Shown piece after piece: positions 47,614 through 59,550 of a stretch of 64,000 nucleotides of DNA (its first letter is position 1; each line of letters opens with the position of its first letter). Below the pieces are notes generated by a model, which saw only the letters and a program-made list of their open reading frames with translations, ran no database searches and was not told the DNA's origin. The DNA lies in NCBI GenBank assembly GCA_002633005.1, contig NMRA01000021.1:341058-405057 (forward strand). The letters run 5' to 3'. The translations under genes were made by a program, and so were the position numbers. The DNA comes from Phoronis australis (taxonomy: Eukaryota; Phoronida; Phoronidae).

Positions 47614-49489
47614 GAGAAATATACATTGTATTGTCTAATACAAATGGAGTGTTTGTCATGAGATATTAATTGGTGTTTATTTACTCTTCAAGTCTTCGTG
47701 GCTCACTAGTTAGCAGAGGTCACGGGGTAGGAATGATGTCATGCTGATGAATCAGCAACGATTTTAAGATACTAAAGCGGGTTTTGTGGCGATCCTACTG
47801 TCTGCTCTCAAAAAGGATTTAACGCAAATACAAAAGTTTAACAGAGATGACTTAAGAATCGCTGGCCACTGGTTGTCGTCCTTGAATTCGCTATGACAAC
47901 TTATAGAGCAAAAATGTTCAAAATCGTCCATTGTTTCGATACCATTGTCTCGTTTTTTCCAAGGATGTGCCCACTTAAAAACTATGTTTCCCATATAAAA
48001 CAATGGTGTACCCAAAATCGCTGTTACTTGACGTCGTATTTTATTATTTGTTTTGTGTAATTAAAACAACCAGTTTACCTTTCACACTACAAAATGAAGG
48101 TTCTGCTTCAGTCTAGCTTTCATTCTACCGAGCAAACTGTTTCCGATACCAATAACACATTTTATCATCAAAACATAAGCAATGACATTTGTGTCTGCAA
48201 ACAGATAATTGACCGGCAAATAATGAACAGCGCAAGTTAATTACGTTATTGCACGTGCCTAATCAAAAGATCAAAGGCTTAAGTTTACTGCACCTTTTAT
48301 GAGTTTGTACGGTGAACAACGACGGTCGGCTCTTCGGGGTTGGAAGTTATTTTCTAACGGAAGAATCTCAATTCTTATTGTTCCAAAAAATTGGAAAAGA
48401 TGATAAGACGGTAAATGACATTTCAACGGCACATGAATTTAGTAAAGTTTTAATGTGTTTATGGAATATCGATAGAGCACACTTAACCGTTAATAGATTA
48501 TTTGTAATTTCGAGAGTAGGAAACCATCCACACGACAAATGAAATGTTTTTGTTTCCTATTCTTGATTCTCTAACTAATTTACAACCATCGACTTCAACG
48601 CGAAAAGACAAAGCGAATCGATTGTGACATGCTGTAATGGGATGTTATTGCCATTTGGAGATCAAAGTGTAATCGCTAAACGTGGTTAGATAGTGACGAA
48701 CCATTCTGAGATTAATGTACTCAAATCAGAGGCGTTGTCTATTCGTTTTCGTTCGGTATGCACCGAACCATCGATGGACAACAGAAGACTGATCAACTCT
48801 AAAGCATGCTGGGTGGCAAGCGTTTTATTGTATTGACTGTCACAAAATGCTATTGTAATTCCGCTTACGTTATTTAAAGGATATCAAATACTGTTTTAAA
48901 TTGTTAACGGTAGCAGCTACCACTAGCCACTAGGTCACTTATACATTTGAAACAGGACATGCTCTGTCATCCTTGTCAACTAAGTCTATACCCTCTGACA
49001 CAACGCCATCTATACTGAAAAAGTGGCCCTGTGGAAACATGATGTACGACACACGGAATTCCGGTTGACATCAATGCGCATGCCTTGGTCGAAAGTATAC
49101 CGATCATACTGCCACCACTTGCACACGCCTTTATGCACTGTAGTTGTTTGGGCTTAAGACCCTGGATCGGGGTTTCCGTGATTTTGTTTACGTCAAACAT
49201 TGCCCGTGTCATTAAATTGCAACTATTCAAGTCAAATGTGGTCGCCATACTACATAACAGCAAACTGAAAGGGGTTTCCCAGATTTTAACCAATGGAAAT
49301 GACTGAATGTTATGACGTCGGTTTCATTACTTGAACCAATGAGAAGCCATGTTAAACAATGTTCCTCAGTGCTACCTTTCGTAACACTGTGAAAGTGTGT
49401 AACTAAGTCTAATAAAGTTATAAGCGTTACTAACGTTTAAGGTGCGTCACTGATTATGTGGCTGTAGGGAAAGACCGCACATGGTCTCA

Positions 49490-49900
49490 CTTTGTGATAC
49501 AGAAATGTACTGGCTGGGGTCTAATCTTTTTACTCGAAGATGAACTCGAAATCATTATTGACATTTTCTATTCTATTTTGCCCAAACTCAGGGTAAGTGT
49601 CTATCATACCGTGCTCGAATACATTATGATTAACGCTGGTGAGTTTTTATGTCAAGTTCGCATTTGATGACCCCTAAATACGAGCTACACGGGAAAAATC
49701 GAGATTTCGAGTTCAATCACGAACTTGCAGCTTTAATACTGGGGTCGCCAAGTGTGAACTTAGACCAAAAACAGACCAGCGTAACCAAAATGCACTCGAG
49801 TACGGAATAATACACTTATATGGAGTTTCCAAAAGAGTACTAGAAACAAGAATGCAAAAAAGCAATCTCGAGTTCGAGTCCGAGTACAATAATTTGACCC
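49490..49900. repeat. Diverged CTCGA-rich dispersed repeat
   Basis: The landmarks ggggtctaatc, aagtgtctatcataccgtgctcg (imperfect) and gagatttcgagttcaatcac recur near 58480-58720. Related pieces occur at about 50670-50870 in reverse orientation. No protein-coding content was recognised. Confidence 0.5.
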
Positions 49901-49984
49901 CGGAACGTAATGTTTTGTATGAATAATGTTTTTATTTCTTAGAGAGACCTGAAACGCAAACAACAGACTAAATTGCGTTATTCA

Positions 49985-50600
49985 CAGTAGTTCTTTGCAA
50001 CTGAAACAGAATTCAACCTGCTCACCGAGTATTTTTACCGTTTTATCGTAAAGATTTTGAATACCGGTTGATGTTAAAGCATTTTTCTTTTAGTTTCAAA
50101 TTTCAAGAAAAAAACGATATGTCAACTGCTCAGCACTTCGTCGCTCTTTCTCTCAGAAAGCAAAGCACGTCTCCTTATTTGGTATGGTAAAACATAGACG
50201 TAGCACATTTCCCTTATATGGACAATGTAACCTTTGATCTTTGATGTAAACAAAACCATGGAGACTTCTAGGAGCAGCCAGTCCGTTTAAGAGGCAATTA
50301 ATGTCCTAACTGTTTGAAATTAGTTATAAAGGTATCGTGATATTTAAAGATATTCTAAAGTGCACTTGCTTGCCTCACACTGTGCTGTCGACGTCAGATT
50401 CGGAGAGCGACCATACGTCATGATAATCTGCCGTTTATATCCATCTTAGTCAGCTGTTTTTCGAATGACTGTCAGCGCATGGGCAAATTTTTCAGAAGAG
50501 GGAGGGAGAGTAGAAACTCTGTTGTGACTGCAGAGTTTTTCCTTCACACGTATTTCAAAAATCGTGTTGAGAGTGTAATGTACCACGGGTTTGGGTAATT
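49985..50600. repeat. Inverted, diverged copy of the 46.9-47.6 kb element
   Basis: The reverse complement shares long collinear stretches with 46940-47580, for example the blocks around ggtattttta...caccgagt, taaagcatttttcttttagt, gacattaattgcctctta and tttttgaaatacgtgtgaag. Together the two copies form a large imperfect inverted repeat about 3.7 kb across. The outer ends are less clear than in the first copy. Confidence 0.65.
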
Positions 50601-52636
50601 TGTCTTGAAAATTACCAGCGTTGGGAGCAAGAGGTTAGAGCTACAAATTGGAGTGAAAACTTCAGAATTTCGAGCAAAACATCGAGTTTTTTAGCTCAAG
50701 CTAGGGTTTAATCCCTTTATGCCGGAGTCATCAGGTGCTAACTAGGTTTATGCTGTTCTCTACGTAAACCACAGGATAATAGACGCTTGTCTGAAGTTTA
50801 CAGAAAAGTAGAACAGAAAAGGTCAAAAACTATTTCGAGTGCGATTTCGAGTGACTGTTAAGGATTAGACGCCAAGCCCAGTTGTTGACTGTCGTGAGCA
50901 ACTCTTAGATTACATAAGAATGCTCACCAATCGTATGAAAAATAAACACTAGAGTAGACGAATTCTGGCAATGCACGTAAAACATGACTTTTTATATGAT
51001 AAAAATTTTATTAATCCATTTTACATTTAACATTTGTTAACCACCTCATGTGAACACGCTGTCGATTCTCATTGTTGACCGATAATGAAAGTTTACTAGT
51101 CTTTCAATCCAAATGTTAGCGGAAATCAAATTGCGAAGAACACTAGCAACGTTTTATAGAAACGAAAATTAAACGAAATGACTCGATTAAAACTTCAATT
51201 TTGAAGATTTTTCTTTTCGAAATTAAAACAAGCTATCTAAACAAATTATTATGTTTTTACCTTCAGTCGCAGCTTGAGCATTTTAAAGGAACGTTTTTCA
51301 TTGGTTTTTCTTCTGAAAAATACATTGTTTTGGAAATATTGTTTGATGGTGTAGACCTCTTAGTAGCTTCGATCAAAGCTATAAAATAACGTAATCCGTT
51401 GTGTTTTGTGATTTTATCAGGAATCGTCGTTGTCTGGCAGACAATGCGCTGAAACCAAGGTCTGGGGTTAAATACTTTGAAATACTCTGCCATTTATTGT
51501 GTTGGGTGTACTTCCAACAGTAGAGGGCAAGGCTGCGGTTGCGGAGGTTGCTCGCCTTGATTCCGCGCTAAGGCTGATTTCAGCAACTCACCTTTCTCTC
51601 CTATGATGTCCCTTTAAGATTTCATTCAATGAGCCAAGAAACTATTCAAACTTTCTACGGTGGACTTGACGCTTTTCAATAGAACATTACATCGATTTTT
51701 GATTTTTTTTTTGATTTGATGATCAAACAAACGCAAAAAAGCTCAAAGGCCAATTCATCGAATCAATGTCACGAGCTTATAACATGAAAATTAGTTTACA
51801 AAGGTACGTGTCTACAAACAGAGGCAATATTAACCACTTGAGTCTGGTATAGGAAAGTCGATCATAATCGAACTGATACACATTTTCACGAAAACCTTCT
51901 ATTTGCAACGAAGCCTCGATTATATTGCAATTTTAAAAAGTCTCCAGCAAACTGAAGATATAAATGAACAGCCAACGCAAAACTCTCGCACATAATTTTT
52001 TAAACTACTGTAAGTATAATCTTTGCTTACCTTGTGTGAACGAAATTTGAAACGTAATGAGACAAATCGCGGTAACGAAACAAACCGGAGAGAGAGGATA
52101 TGGTTCGTGTGGTTATTACACGTGAAAAGACGCGCCGTTTTGGCCTATAAAGAAGTTAACGTTTGTAAACAGACAGGTTGATTCATCGACGGTAACACGC
52201 CGATACAGGGTGGAAACGAAGGCGGTTACAAAATATTCGTTTCAATTCATGCACAGCCGCGTGTGGCAATGGAATTGGATTGATTTAAAAGACATCGATT
52301 CTTCAGAGAAACGCCCAAAAAGGTAGGGACAGCCTCCAGGAAAATTCATGAAAGTTGAAAGACACCTCAAACAACATTGCGTCGAGGTAGATCATGGCGG
52401 TGGAGGCCGGGCAGCGATGACGTAGCCGTGATACTGGCGGAAGATGAAGAAAATCGGTGACGACTGATCTCACCAAGGGCGGGGTAAAAGCTGATGACGA
52501 TCAGGGCAGGGCAAACTTCAGCAATCCCACGTCCATTTGTAATTATTTGTTCAAAACATCCAGTGGACGTGAAAGTTCTCTTAATCGGCAATTGGAATGA
52601 AACATAATGAGTAGACGTCCTTCCAATTATGCTTAC

Positions 52637-52723
52637 AAAAGAAAAGTTCGCGTTTCTAGTTTCGGCGGTCAACCTTTCTAAATAATCTTTTGTAGCTAGG
52701 ACAGAATCTTCAGAATCCTCCAT
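52637..52723 (-). CDS. Candidate first coding exon of an unknown minus-strand gene
   Basis: An ATG in the context TTGAATGG opens 29 codons (MEDSEDSVLATKDYLERLTA, then ETRNANFSF) that end at a good donor, TTTT|GTAAGC, in phase 0. The acidic, hydrophilic start and balanced amino acid use look more gene-like than most open frames nearby. The open frame continues 89 codons past the donor. It lies in a CpG-bearing stretch to the right of TMEM151 exon 1. It could be an alternative first exon of TMEM151 (phase fits) or chance. Confidence 0.25.
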
Positions 52724-53586
52724 TCAACTGGCAATTATTTTGTAACCCTGTAACACTGCGGAGTCCAGAAATGACTCAAGCGCGTTGTGGATTTTCTACA
52801 ATAGATTTTTATTAACTTTGAAAACTCTTGTATTGATTTTGTAATCAGCAACGGTTTAAAGAAACTCATTAATGTTTTCCCAAAGTGATGAGAAAACCGT
52901 GTAAATTGATATACTGATAGCTTACTGGAAGTTAGAAGTCATTTGAAAACAACGCGCGAGGGAAACTTGCGGTTGTCGCACACTAAGGGTATGTGGGACC
53001 CTATAAAAATGGCCAAATTTGGCAAACTTCGGAACATCACATCTCAGAAACGGCAGATTGGATTCATTTGAAACATTCATGTACAATGCTTTTTGCACTA
53101 TTCTCAAAAAATATTAGGAATTGTTTTAACAATGTTCCTCTTTTGCGTGAGGAGCTATAAAAAGTAGTACTTTTATGATTTTCATGAAAAATAAAAGTTG
53201 ATAAAACGAAAACTGTAACAGCGTATTTGATATCTCACTTTGAACATTTACATTAAGTAAAGTTTGATCGTGTGATTGATACCGTTATTTTGCTGTCAAT
53301 GTACCTTTCTTTTTTGCTAAATTTTACTAAAATGACATGGTCATGTGACCGAATTAATAACAGTTTGCTAAAAAGTCAAAAATCAAATTCCGCAGCCTTT
53401 CTCCTTTCAGAGTTATAATATATTTTTCTGGACATTATGTTAAATGCACAAACTTGTAGATAAGTTCCTACTTAACCTTGAAGGGCATAGCCCAAGTATA
53501 GGAAAGTGTACGTGCACAACTGAATTTTAAACTGAAAGTTATATTTTCATAATGGACAATTTTCTCTGATCAGCTTAATATGTTAA

Positions 53587-53849
53587 CATGCGGGCACGGG
53601 GGGAGGGGCGTCGGGGTGCTCGAACGAGCACCCCTATTTGGCGAAGGGGCCAAAAAGATCTGCCTCAGAGAAATAAAAACTCCGAAAACAAGTAGAAAAC
53701 GATATAACAAAGGTCCACTAAAAAGGCAGGAACTACCAAAATTCGGCGCATGCACAATTCGTAGCTCTGAACTTACACTGTGAATCTTAGTAAAAGGTCC
53801 ACACTCTCAAAAATTCGAGCCCCCCATTGTTTGGGCTGGGTGCGCGCAT
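53587..53849 (-). mobile_element. GCGCGC-ended MITE, copy C (reverse orientation)
   Basis: The reverse complement matches copy B closely over its length: ATGCGCGCACCCAG, then GGGGGCTCGAATTTTTGAGA, TGTGGACCTTTTACTAAGAT and GGAGTTTTTATTTCTCTGAG. It ends at a G/C-rich hairpin with ggggtgctcgaacgagcacc at about 53613-53632. The overlapping open frames in both directions are shadows of the repeat. Confidence 0.75.
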
Positions 53850-54671
53850 CATTAACAATAACTCTTGTTTCCTAAAGCTGAACACATGATACGACACTTG
53901 GTTATTAATTTTTATGCATTATTGGGAAATATTCACGTCAACTTTTTAATGCACTGTACCGTGTGTAAGTTGACAAAACAACCACAAATGTGAACATCTA
54001 ACTGCTGACACAAGATCAAGTTATTTTCACAGTAAAAATGTTATTAGTTCATCAGTAACATTAGGCTGTATCACATGAATTAACTTTTGATGACGCCATT
54101 ATAAATTAACATGTTCTTAAATGGTTTTTGCACTCTAGATATACATGTAGGTCCACCTACACTTCTGCATATGAACTGCATCGGAAATTTCACTGTAATA
54201 ATTAACAAGGGTCAGTTACCTGTCTTGGTACAGTTATCCAATGATTATTAAGAGATTTCCCATGACCATTATTGGCAAGTCAATATTAACAGTTGTTAGT
54301 ATTTGAAAAGTAAGCCATGTATGAAGGGAAAACCGCCTTGTCGATCGTACATGCGAAATGTAATTTTGAAATCATGACACCAGGGCACGTTTTGGTGATT
54401 TGTCCAACCCTGCTTCAGTTACCCACTATCGTATAATTAGTACTTCTCCAGAAAAACAAAAGCATTGTTGAGGTAATATGCTAATACTCTGACTCACTAC
54501 GTCACAAAATGGATTTGGTCATCCATTAACTCGCTTTCCAATTTATGAGAGTTTGTTCTGTCTATTTTACGTGTTCTACCCTATTTTCTTTGTCACGGAA
54601 CTTTTAAGTTAAAACTACATATATCCAAATACGAAAATCCGAAGAGTTCGGGATATTGATGAACTTGTGAA

Positions 54672-55022
54672 ATGCAAACAATCACTGTTTTGTTTCTGTG
54701 TTTACGAGCTCACCTCTCCGTAAAGGCCCTCGCGTGCTTTAATTGTGCGGGCATGGATTTTGCAACCCGCAGGAAAACAAGGCATCGTCACATCGTTCCG
54801 GGCAAACCTTGCGAGCAACTTGTGAACGGTAATTGTTTTTGCCCGGAGCTCCCCGCAGATGACTCGGACCTGGCAGTATCTCACACGGATCTCGCCCGCC
54901 CGCGCATCAAAACTTCAAGCGCTGTTCGTGCAACATTTTGTGCTGCAACCTGCTGTTATAAAATCGGTCACATCTTGTTCCTTATTCAAATTATAGCAAT
55001 ATCCAGACTTAAGAAGAATTGA
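54672..55022 (+). CDS. Candidate small secreted cysteine-rich protein (116 residues)
   Basis: An ATG opens MQTITVLFLCLRAHLSVKAL, which reads as a plausible signal peptide, followed by ACFNCAG. Eight cysteines come after the likely cleavage site, at 22, 25, 47, 55, 57, 90, 94 and 95. The LACFNC start and the CC near the end recall Ly6/three-finger proteins, whose pattern is LxCYxC...CC. The spacing does not fit well and the final Asn of that family is missing. The last 18 residues are largely hydrophobic (GHILFLIQIIAIS). The ORF is richer in G+C than its surroundings. No homologue was recognised; it may be one exon of a spliced gene (a possible donor is at GTGAACG|GTAATT) or chance. Confidence 0.3.
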   Translation: MQTITVLFLCLRAHLSVKALACFNCAGMDFATRRKTRHRHIVPGKPCEQLVNGNCFCPELPADDSDLAVSHTDLARPRIKTSSAVRATFCAATCCYKIGHILFLIQIIAISRLKKN

Positions 55023-55132
55023 CTGGTCTTTATTCCGTGAGATACGACCTAATAGGATACCTGTTAGATCAGGTTATTTACTAACCAGAGCGGTAGCATA
55101 GACGCCAGGGGATTTGCAAGCGATTTATTGTT

Positions 55133-55722
55133 ACTCGCTGGTTCCCTGCGTGCTTAGCCCAGCCAGCACGCGGGTATCACGCAGTGGCACCCGCTTTAGC
55201 ATTGGTCGATGTAACCTCGGCAGTCATTGCTTAGCTTTACAACACCGTAAAAAATGGCAGACTGTGAACGATTTTTAGCCTTGTCATGCAAGTGGCGTTC
55301 GAAGCAACTATTTCAAGTTCGTTTCTGCAGTGATGTTCAATAGCCGCGTGCTTGAAGCACATACATGAAACACATATCTGGCCGATTTAACCGGTGTGTT
55401 ATTCATACTGTATGAATTCAGGACACCATCGTAAACAAAAGTCATCGATAGTAGAAAGATGCATACCGAAAAGGCGAAATTAAAATTTCTAGGCTCATTC
55501 ACATTTCCTGAACATAAATTTTAAGCACCGATTTTTCTGTACATCTACATTTACACTTCAGTCCATCGGTCATGCCAGTTTGTTTGCGTAAAGCGCTACC
55601 TGTTGAGAATTCGACTAGCTAATCAGAAACGCCGGTGTAAAAAAATTTACAGAGGAAAATTTGATACCTGCGTGCTGGCGCTGCTACCGCCCCACCTAAC
55701 GGCACGCAGGGAACCAGCGAGT
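55133..55722. mobile_element. hAT-like MITE with exact 8-bp target duplication
   Basis: The 590-bp element begins ACTCGCTGGTTCCCTGCGTG and ends with the exact inverse (21 bp perfect including the final C/G), and an inner CCAGCACGC[G/A]GGTATCA pair is also inverted. TTATTGTT flanks it directly at 55125-55132 and 55723-55730. An 8-bp duplication is typical of hAT transposition. There is no transposase inside, so it is non-autonomous. Confidence 0.88.
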
Positions 55723-56447
55723 TTATTGTTATCATAGACATCACATGTAAGATGTCTATGATTGTTATACTTTAATTTCACTTCAAACAGAGAAGAGCGC
55801 AAATCATGACGTTGTTTTGGAAGAGGATATACGTCTACGAAGAAATTACGCTCTGGTGCTAGATTACGAGAACAAACCGGTAGTTCAAACAAGTTAACTA
55901 TTTATGATTGTTGTAGATGTGACTAATACTAAAAAATCAACAGTCAAAGGCTTGTTTTGCGAATTTTGTCGAGGTAAGAACCCGTACTGCAGTTTGCACC
56001 CGATAACCTCGGTAACGCGAGTCTCATTTTCTGCACTGTACTCGACCCCAGCATATGCACTAATGAAACTCAGTGAAGGGATAATGTGTCCCTCAGGAAA
56101 ACAGGTGTAACAAAACATTTGCGACGTAGCTTAATATTCAGTATGAGCGCTTTCCTATTTTTACCATATGCCTATGCAATGGACAGAAATAAGTTAGCTA
56201 CCTCTTGAGTCTTTCCCGGCCAAGGGACACAAGTTCGGGGGCACAAGTAGAGAAGCATAGCTTTGCGCATTGCTTCCCGTGTGCGTAAACTGTACCGATC
56301 AAAAAGATTACCCGGGCCTCGACCTTGAAACGACCACCAACGTGAATATGACGTGAATTGACGTGAGAAATTTAAAGCAAATGATTGATTTAGAGCACTC
56401 ACCGTTATGAAACTGGTTTCAGGTTATTCCTCAGTCAAAATAGCTGC

Positions 56448-56705
56448 GATTCTTGGCCTTGGAAAGAAGTAACAGTTCGATCGTCATTGCCTGAGTTCAG
56501 GCTACACAAGTTGGCTTGTCACGGCGTGTCATTTATTTCGCGGAGCATGGTCTCGTACAATAGTCTAACGAATTTTCAGTTCTTAGCAAGACTAAATATC
56601 ATTTTTCATCGGAGTAAGGAACAAGTTGAGACCAATTTTATGACGGTAAGTGGCCTGAATCAAAGTTTCTTTGACGAAAAGCGAGTTTATAACCACTTTA
56701 AATAC
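56448..56705 (+). repeat. Dispersed repeat, copy 7 (most complete)
   Basis: It runs from cttggccttggaaagaagta through ggcttgtcacggcgtgtcat, gcatggtctcgtacaatagt and gagtaaggaacaagttgaga to gacggtaagtggcctgaatc. It ends ataaccactttaaat, so about 250 bp can be taken as the full unit. No terminal inverted repeat or poly(A) tail is obvious, so the class is undecided. Confidence 0.75.
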
Positions 56706-58469
56706 AAAAAGGCATTGACCCTTCTATGAAAAACGATGCCTGCAATACCAAGTTCCAATGACAGGCTTCACTGATGGATCTAGGATCCCGCAACTTTCAC
56801 ATACTCTTAAAGTTATAGCCTTTTTGGTCGTATCAGGGCTCCTATCACTCCGTCTATGTACATCCCCGGCCGACAGGCTGTTCTATTCAGGTTTCCCGGC
56901 ACCGTCAAATTGAGTGTGAAAATTGCATTGCACGGCACGGATCAATAAGTCATACCGAAGGGAAAACAATCATTTGAAATCAATTGAAATTTCAGTAGAC
57001 AGAAATGTACATGTCATATAATAATCATAGAATTACACCAACATCACTTACCATAGCTCTACTAACGATCAGCGAAAGCCGTCAAGTATTTATGGGCGCC
57101 TCACTTATGACATATTTTCTAAAAAATGACACGATATGAGGAGCAATAGATTGAATGAGCCACTCCCCACTGCTGAGCGACAAACAAGCTTTACTAGAAA
57201 CTGAGACGCGTCAATTTTCGAGAGAAATGAGCTGTCCCTGGAGTGCCAATTGTATTGAATCGCGTCAGTGTATTTTTCCGAGAGAAAAATCGATTGGTAA
57301 TGAGTAGGTTCAATACAGATCGCTGGTATGAAGTCTTTTTACGATTTTAATTCTGATAATACTAAACATTCGAAGTGTAATTCAAACAATAAGCCCACAG
57401 TCTGGGGATGGATTTGTGGCAGCTGGGTATGGTCGAAGCGGTGGAGAGAGGTCCGTGGACAGTTTTAGAGGACTGCCACAGCCTGGACATTTTTTCTTTT
57501 GGAACAGTAGCACCAGACCAACTGAGAGAAGAAACAAAGACTAGTGACCCGGGGAGGGATGTTGGAGTCGGTGGTGATCACAGAACAGAGGAGCCAAATT
57601 TCTACTACTCACAAATTCCGCACCTATGCGTTGCAATATCTGTCTACGTTCAAGAAGACGCAAAACGTTTTGTGGCCACCGTTGGAAAATACTTGTTCTT
57701 CCGATACTACTTTTCCTTTTACTAACATTCCCCATCGACGCCTATATAGGAACTCATCGCGTAAAATACACAAAATACACGCAAAATACAATCACTTTCG
57801 TTTCGCTACATTGGTTTCAAACAACCGCAAAATGACTTTTTCTGAAATGATTGATTACGAAGGCTAGGTGAATAGACCTGACAATTAACGTAAGTCATTA
57901 GAAGTGGAAATAACAAAGCCCGGATATAGTTTTTATTAGTGACAAATTGCTTGGATGAAATTCGCACATGGAAACCTTTTCGTGTTTAATGACTTAATAT
58001 CCGTTTACCACGTAGCATGTAGCATCGCTTCACAAAGACGGACATCCAAGCGCAGCGTAACCTCGACGTATGTCATCAAAGGTCACGAATCTGTAATTTT
58101 CCATTTTATTTCACGACGAAAATAGGGACTCGTTTGCAGTGAGCTTCCTTGAAAAGGTCTGACCGCTCTCTCTCTTTCGTTGGACTTTGTTTCAGAAAGA
58201 CCACCCGTTGTAGTGGTTAATTTATTCCAAATCCTTTCATAGGTATTCTTGTACAGCTGAATCGTTAATCCTGAAGCAGAAAAGTCATGTTGTCATTAGC
58301 AACAACACATAAATTTCGAATTCCCTATTGAAAGGGAACATCGTAATTTTGTCGATAAAGGCGCCTTTTCGGAAGGTCATGAATATGTCACCGATCTGAG
58401 TCTCACGTCACATATACCTCTTCTATGCGAACCTTCCTCAAGAGTTTCTCTTTGATATGCGACATTACT

Positions 58470-58860
58470 CCTGCCTGGGGCAGGGGCCTAATCGTTACAC
58501 GAGATCAAACTCGAAAATTTAGTTTTCTCATTTTCTGCTCTACTTTATGCGAAGACAAGATAAGTGTCTATTACTCTGTGCTCAAGTACTTCACAGTTTA
58601 TTCAAATGAGATTCTAGTTCGCACTCGATAACCCCATTCAAGCTAAAAAGTTAAATAAGAAAACCCGAGTTATCGAGTGAAAACTGAGATTTCGAGTTCA
58701 GCCTTAATAATGGGATCATTAACAGATAAGATTAGTAAGGTATCTATGTAAGCCGTTATATACTCGAGCATACCTTGAGTTCGCACAAAATTAGAATAGC
58801 AATAAAAATCATATGATAGTTTCGAGTTCGATCTCGAGCAAAGGGATTAAGTACGGAGTC
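58470..58860. repeat. Second copy of the CTCGA-rich dispersed repeat
   Basis: It shares ggggcctaatc, ataagtgtctattactctgt, gagatttcgagttcagcctt and a closing gtttcgagttcgatctcgag with the stretch at 49490-49900. Divergence is high, so the limits are approximate. Confidence 0.5.
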
Positions 58861-59471
58861 CTGAATGCATAATATGTCAGCAGCTATTTTAATACGTCAT
58901 TTGCGTGCGAACGTATTACAGCCAGGTTGACAAGGGGAAAATCATTCACTTTTCAAAGGAGTAATTTTCCGTTCTCTTTTCGAAAGCCCGGGAGACACGT
59001 GATGTGACCCTAATTAGTATGGCGCCATCTTAGATTTAAATATGGCCGCCACTATCAAGTAAAATACCAGCGGCAGGTAAAGAACATGTAACGTTTGGAA
59101 TTTTTTGACAGAGCTGTGTTGTAACTCGGACATCTGTGATATCACGACAGATGCCAGACGCCATATAGGAATCTAAGATTTGTGTGAATAGGCCCGGAGT
59201 CTTGTTAAGAGTAACAAATGTACGACTGAGGATTATGGCATGTGTTTCTCGATACGACTTACCGTTCTTGAGTTGTTTGATATTTACTCATGACTTAAGT
59301 GCGTCATTGGGACGGGCCTCATCCGGGCTTGTAACAAACATCTCGTGGTCATGTAAAAAACAGCAGGGATTCTAAATCTTTTCTATGATTATTTGCATAC
59401 AGAGGCTCATTGTAGTCTGATTTGCACGTGATTTGAAGTCAACTTGTTATTTTGTTGATATTGGATACAAG

Positions 59472-59550
59472 ATGGCGCTGCGTCGGCCATTTTGTTTTAA
59501 AGCTTTGCTGTACGGAGCCTCAGCTCAGCAATCCTTTGACCTGAATTCAG
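59472..59550 (+). CDS. Candidate first coding exon of an unknown plus-strand gene
   Basis: An ATG in strong context (CAAGATGGCG, also a YY1-type motif) opens 26 codons (MALRRPFCFKALLYGASAQQ, then SFDLNS) and ends AATTCAG|GTACGT, a good donor. The basic, hydrophobic N-terminus would suit a mitochondrial or membrane-targeted protein (inference). GATGGCGCC-like motifs at about 59020-59040 on both strands also suggest a promoter. No downstream exon was recognised before the right edge. Confidence 0.3.

Larger units (their letters stand above)
45573..54671. other. Gene-poor region right of TMEM151
   Basis: Apart from the mobile elements, CTCGA-rich repeats and the candidate exon at 52637-52723 listed separately, I see no supportable gene. 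The 5' non-coding exon(s) and promoter of TMEM151 should lie here, because its first coding exon starts at a splice acceptor. The stretch at about 52080-52740 has more CpG than its surroundings and is one possible location. Confidence 0.5.

Noticed and set aside
48976-49293. Minus-strand frame of about 100 codons with an internal ATGGCG start
   Set aside because: Amino acid use is plausible, but there is no recognisable family, no donor-acceptor support and an equally long frame on the opposite strand.
57408-57725. Plus-strand frame of 105 codons
   Set aside because: Several overlapping frames are open in the same place, and no homologue or splice evidence was seen.
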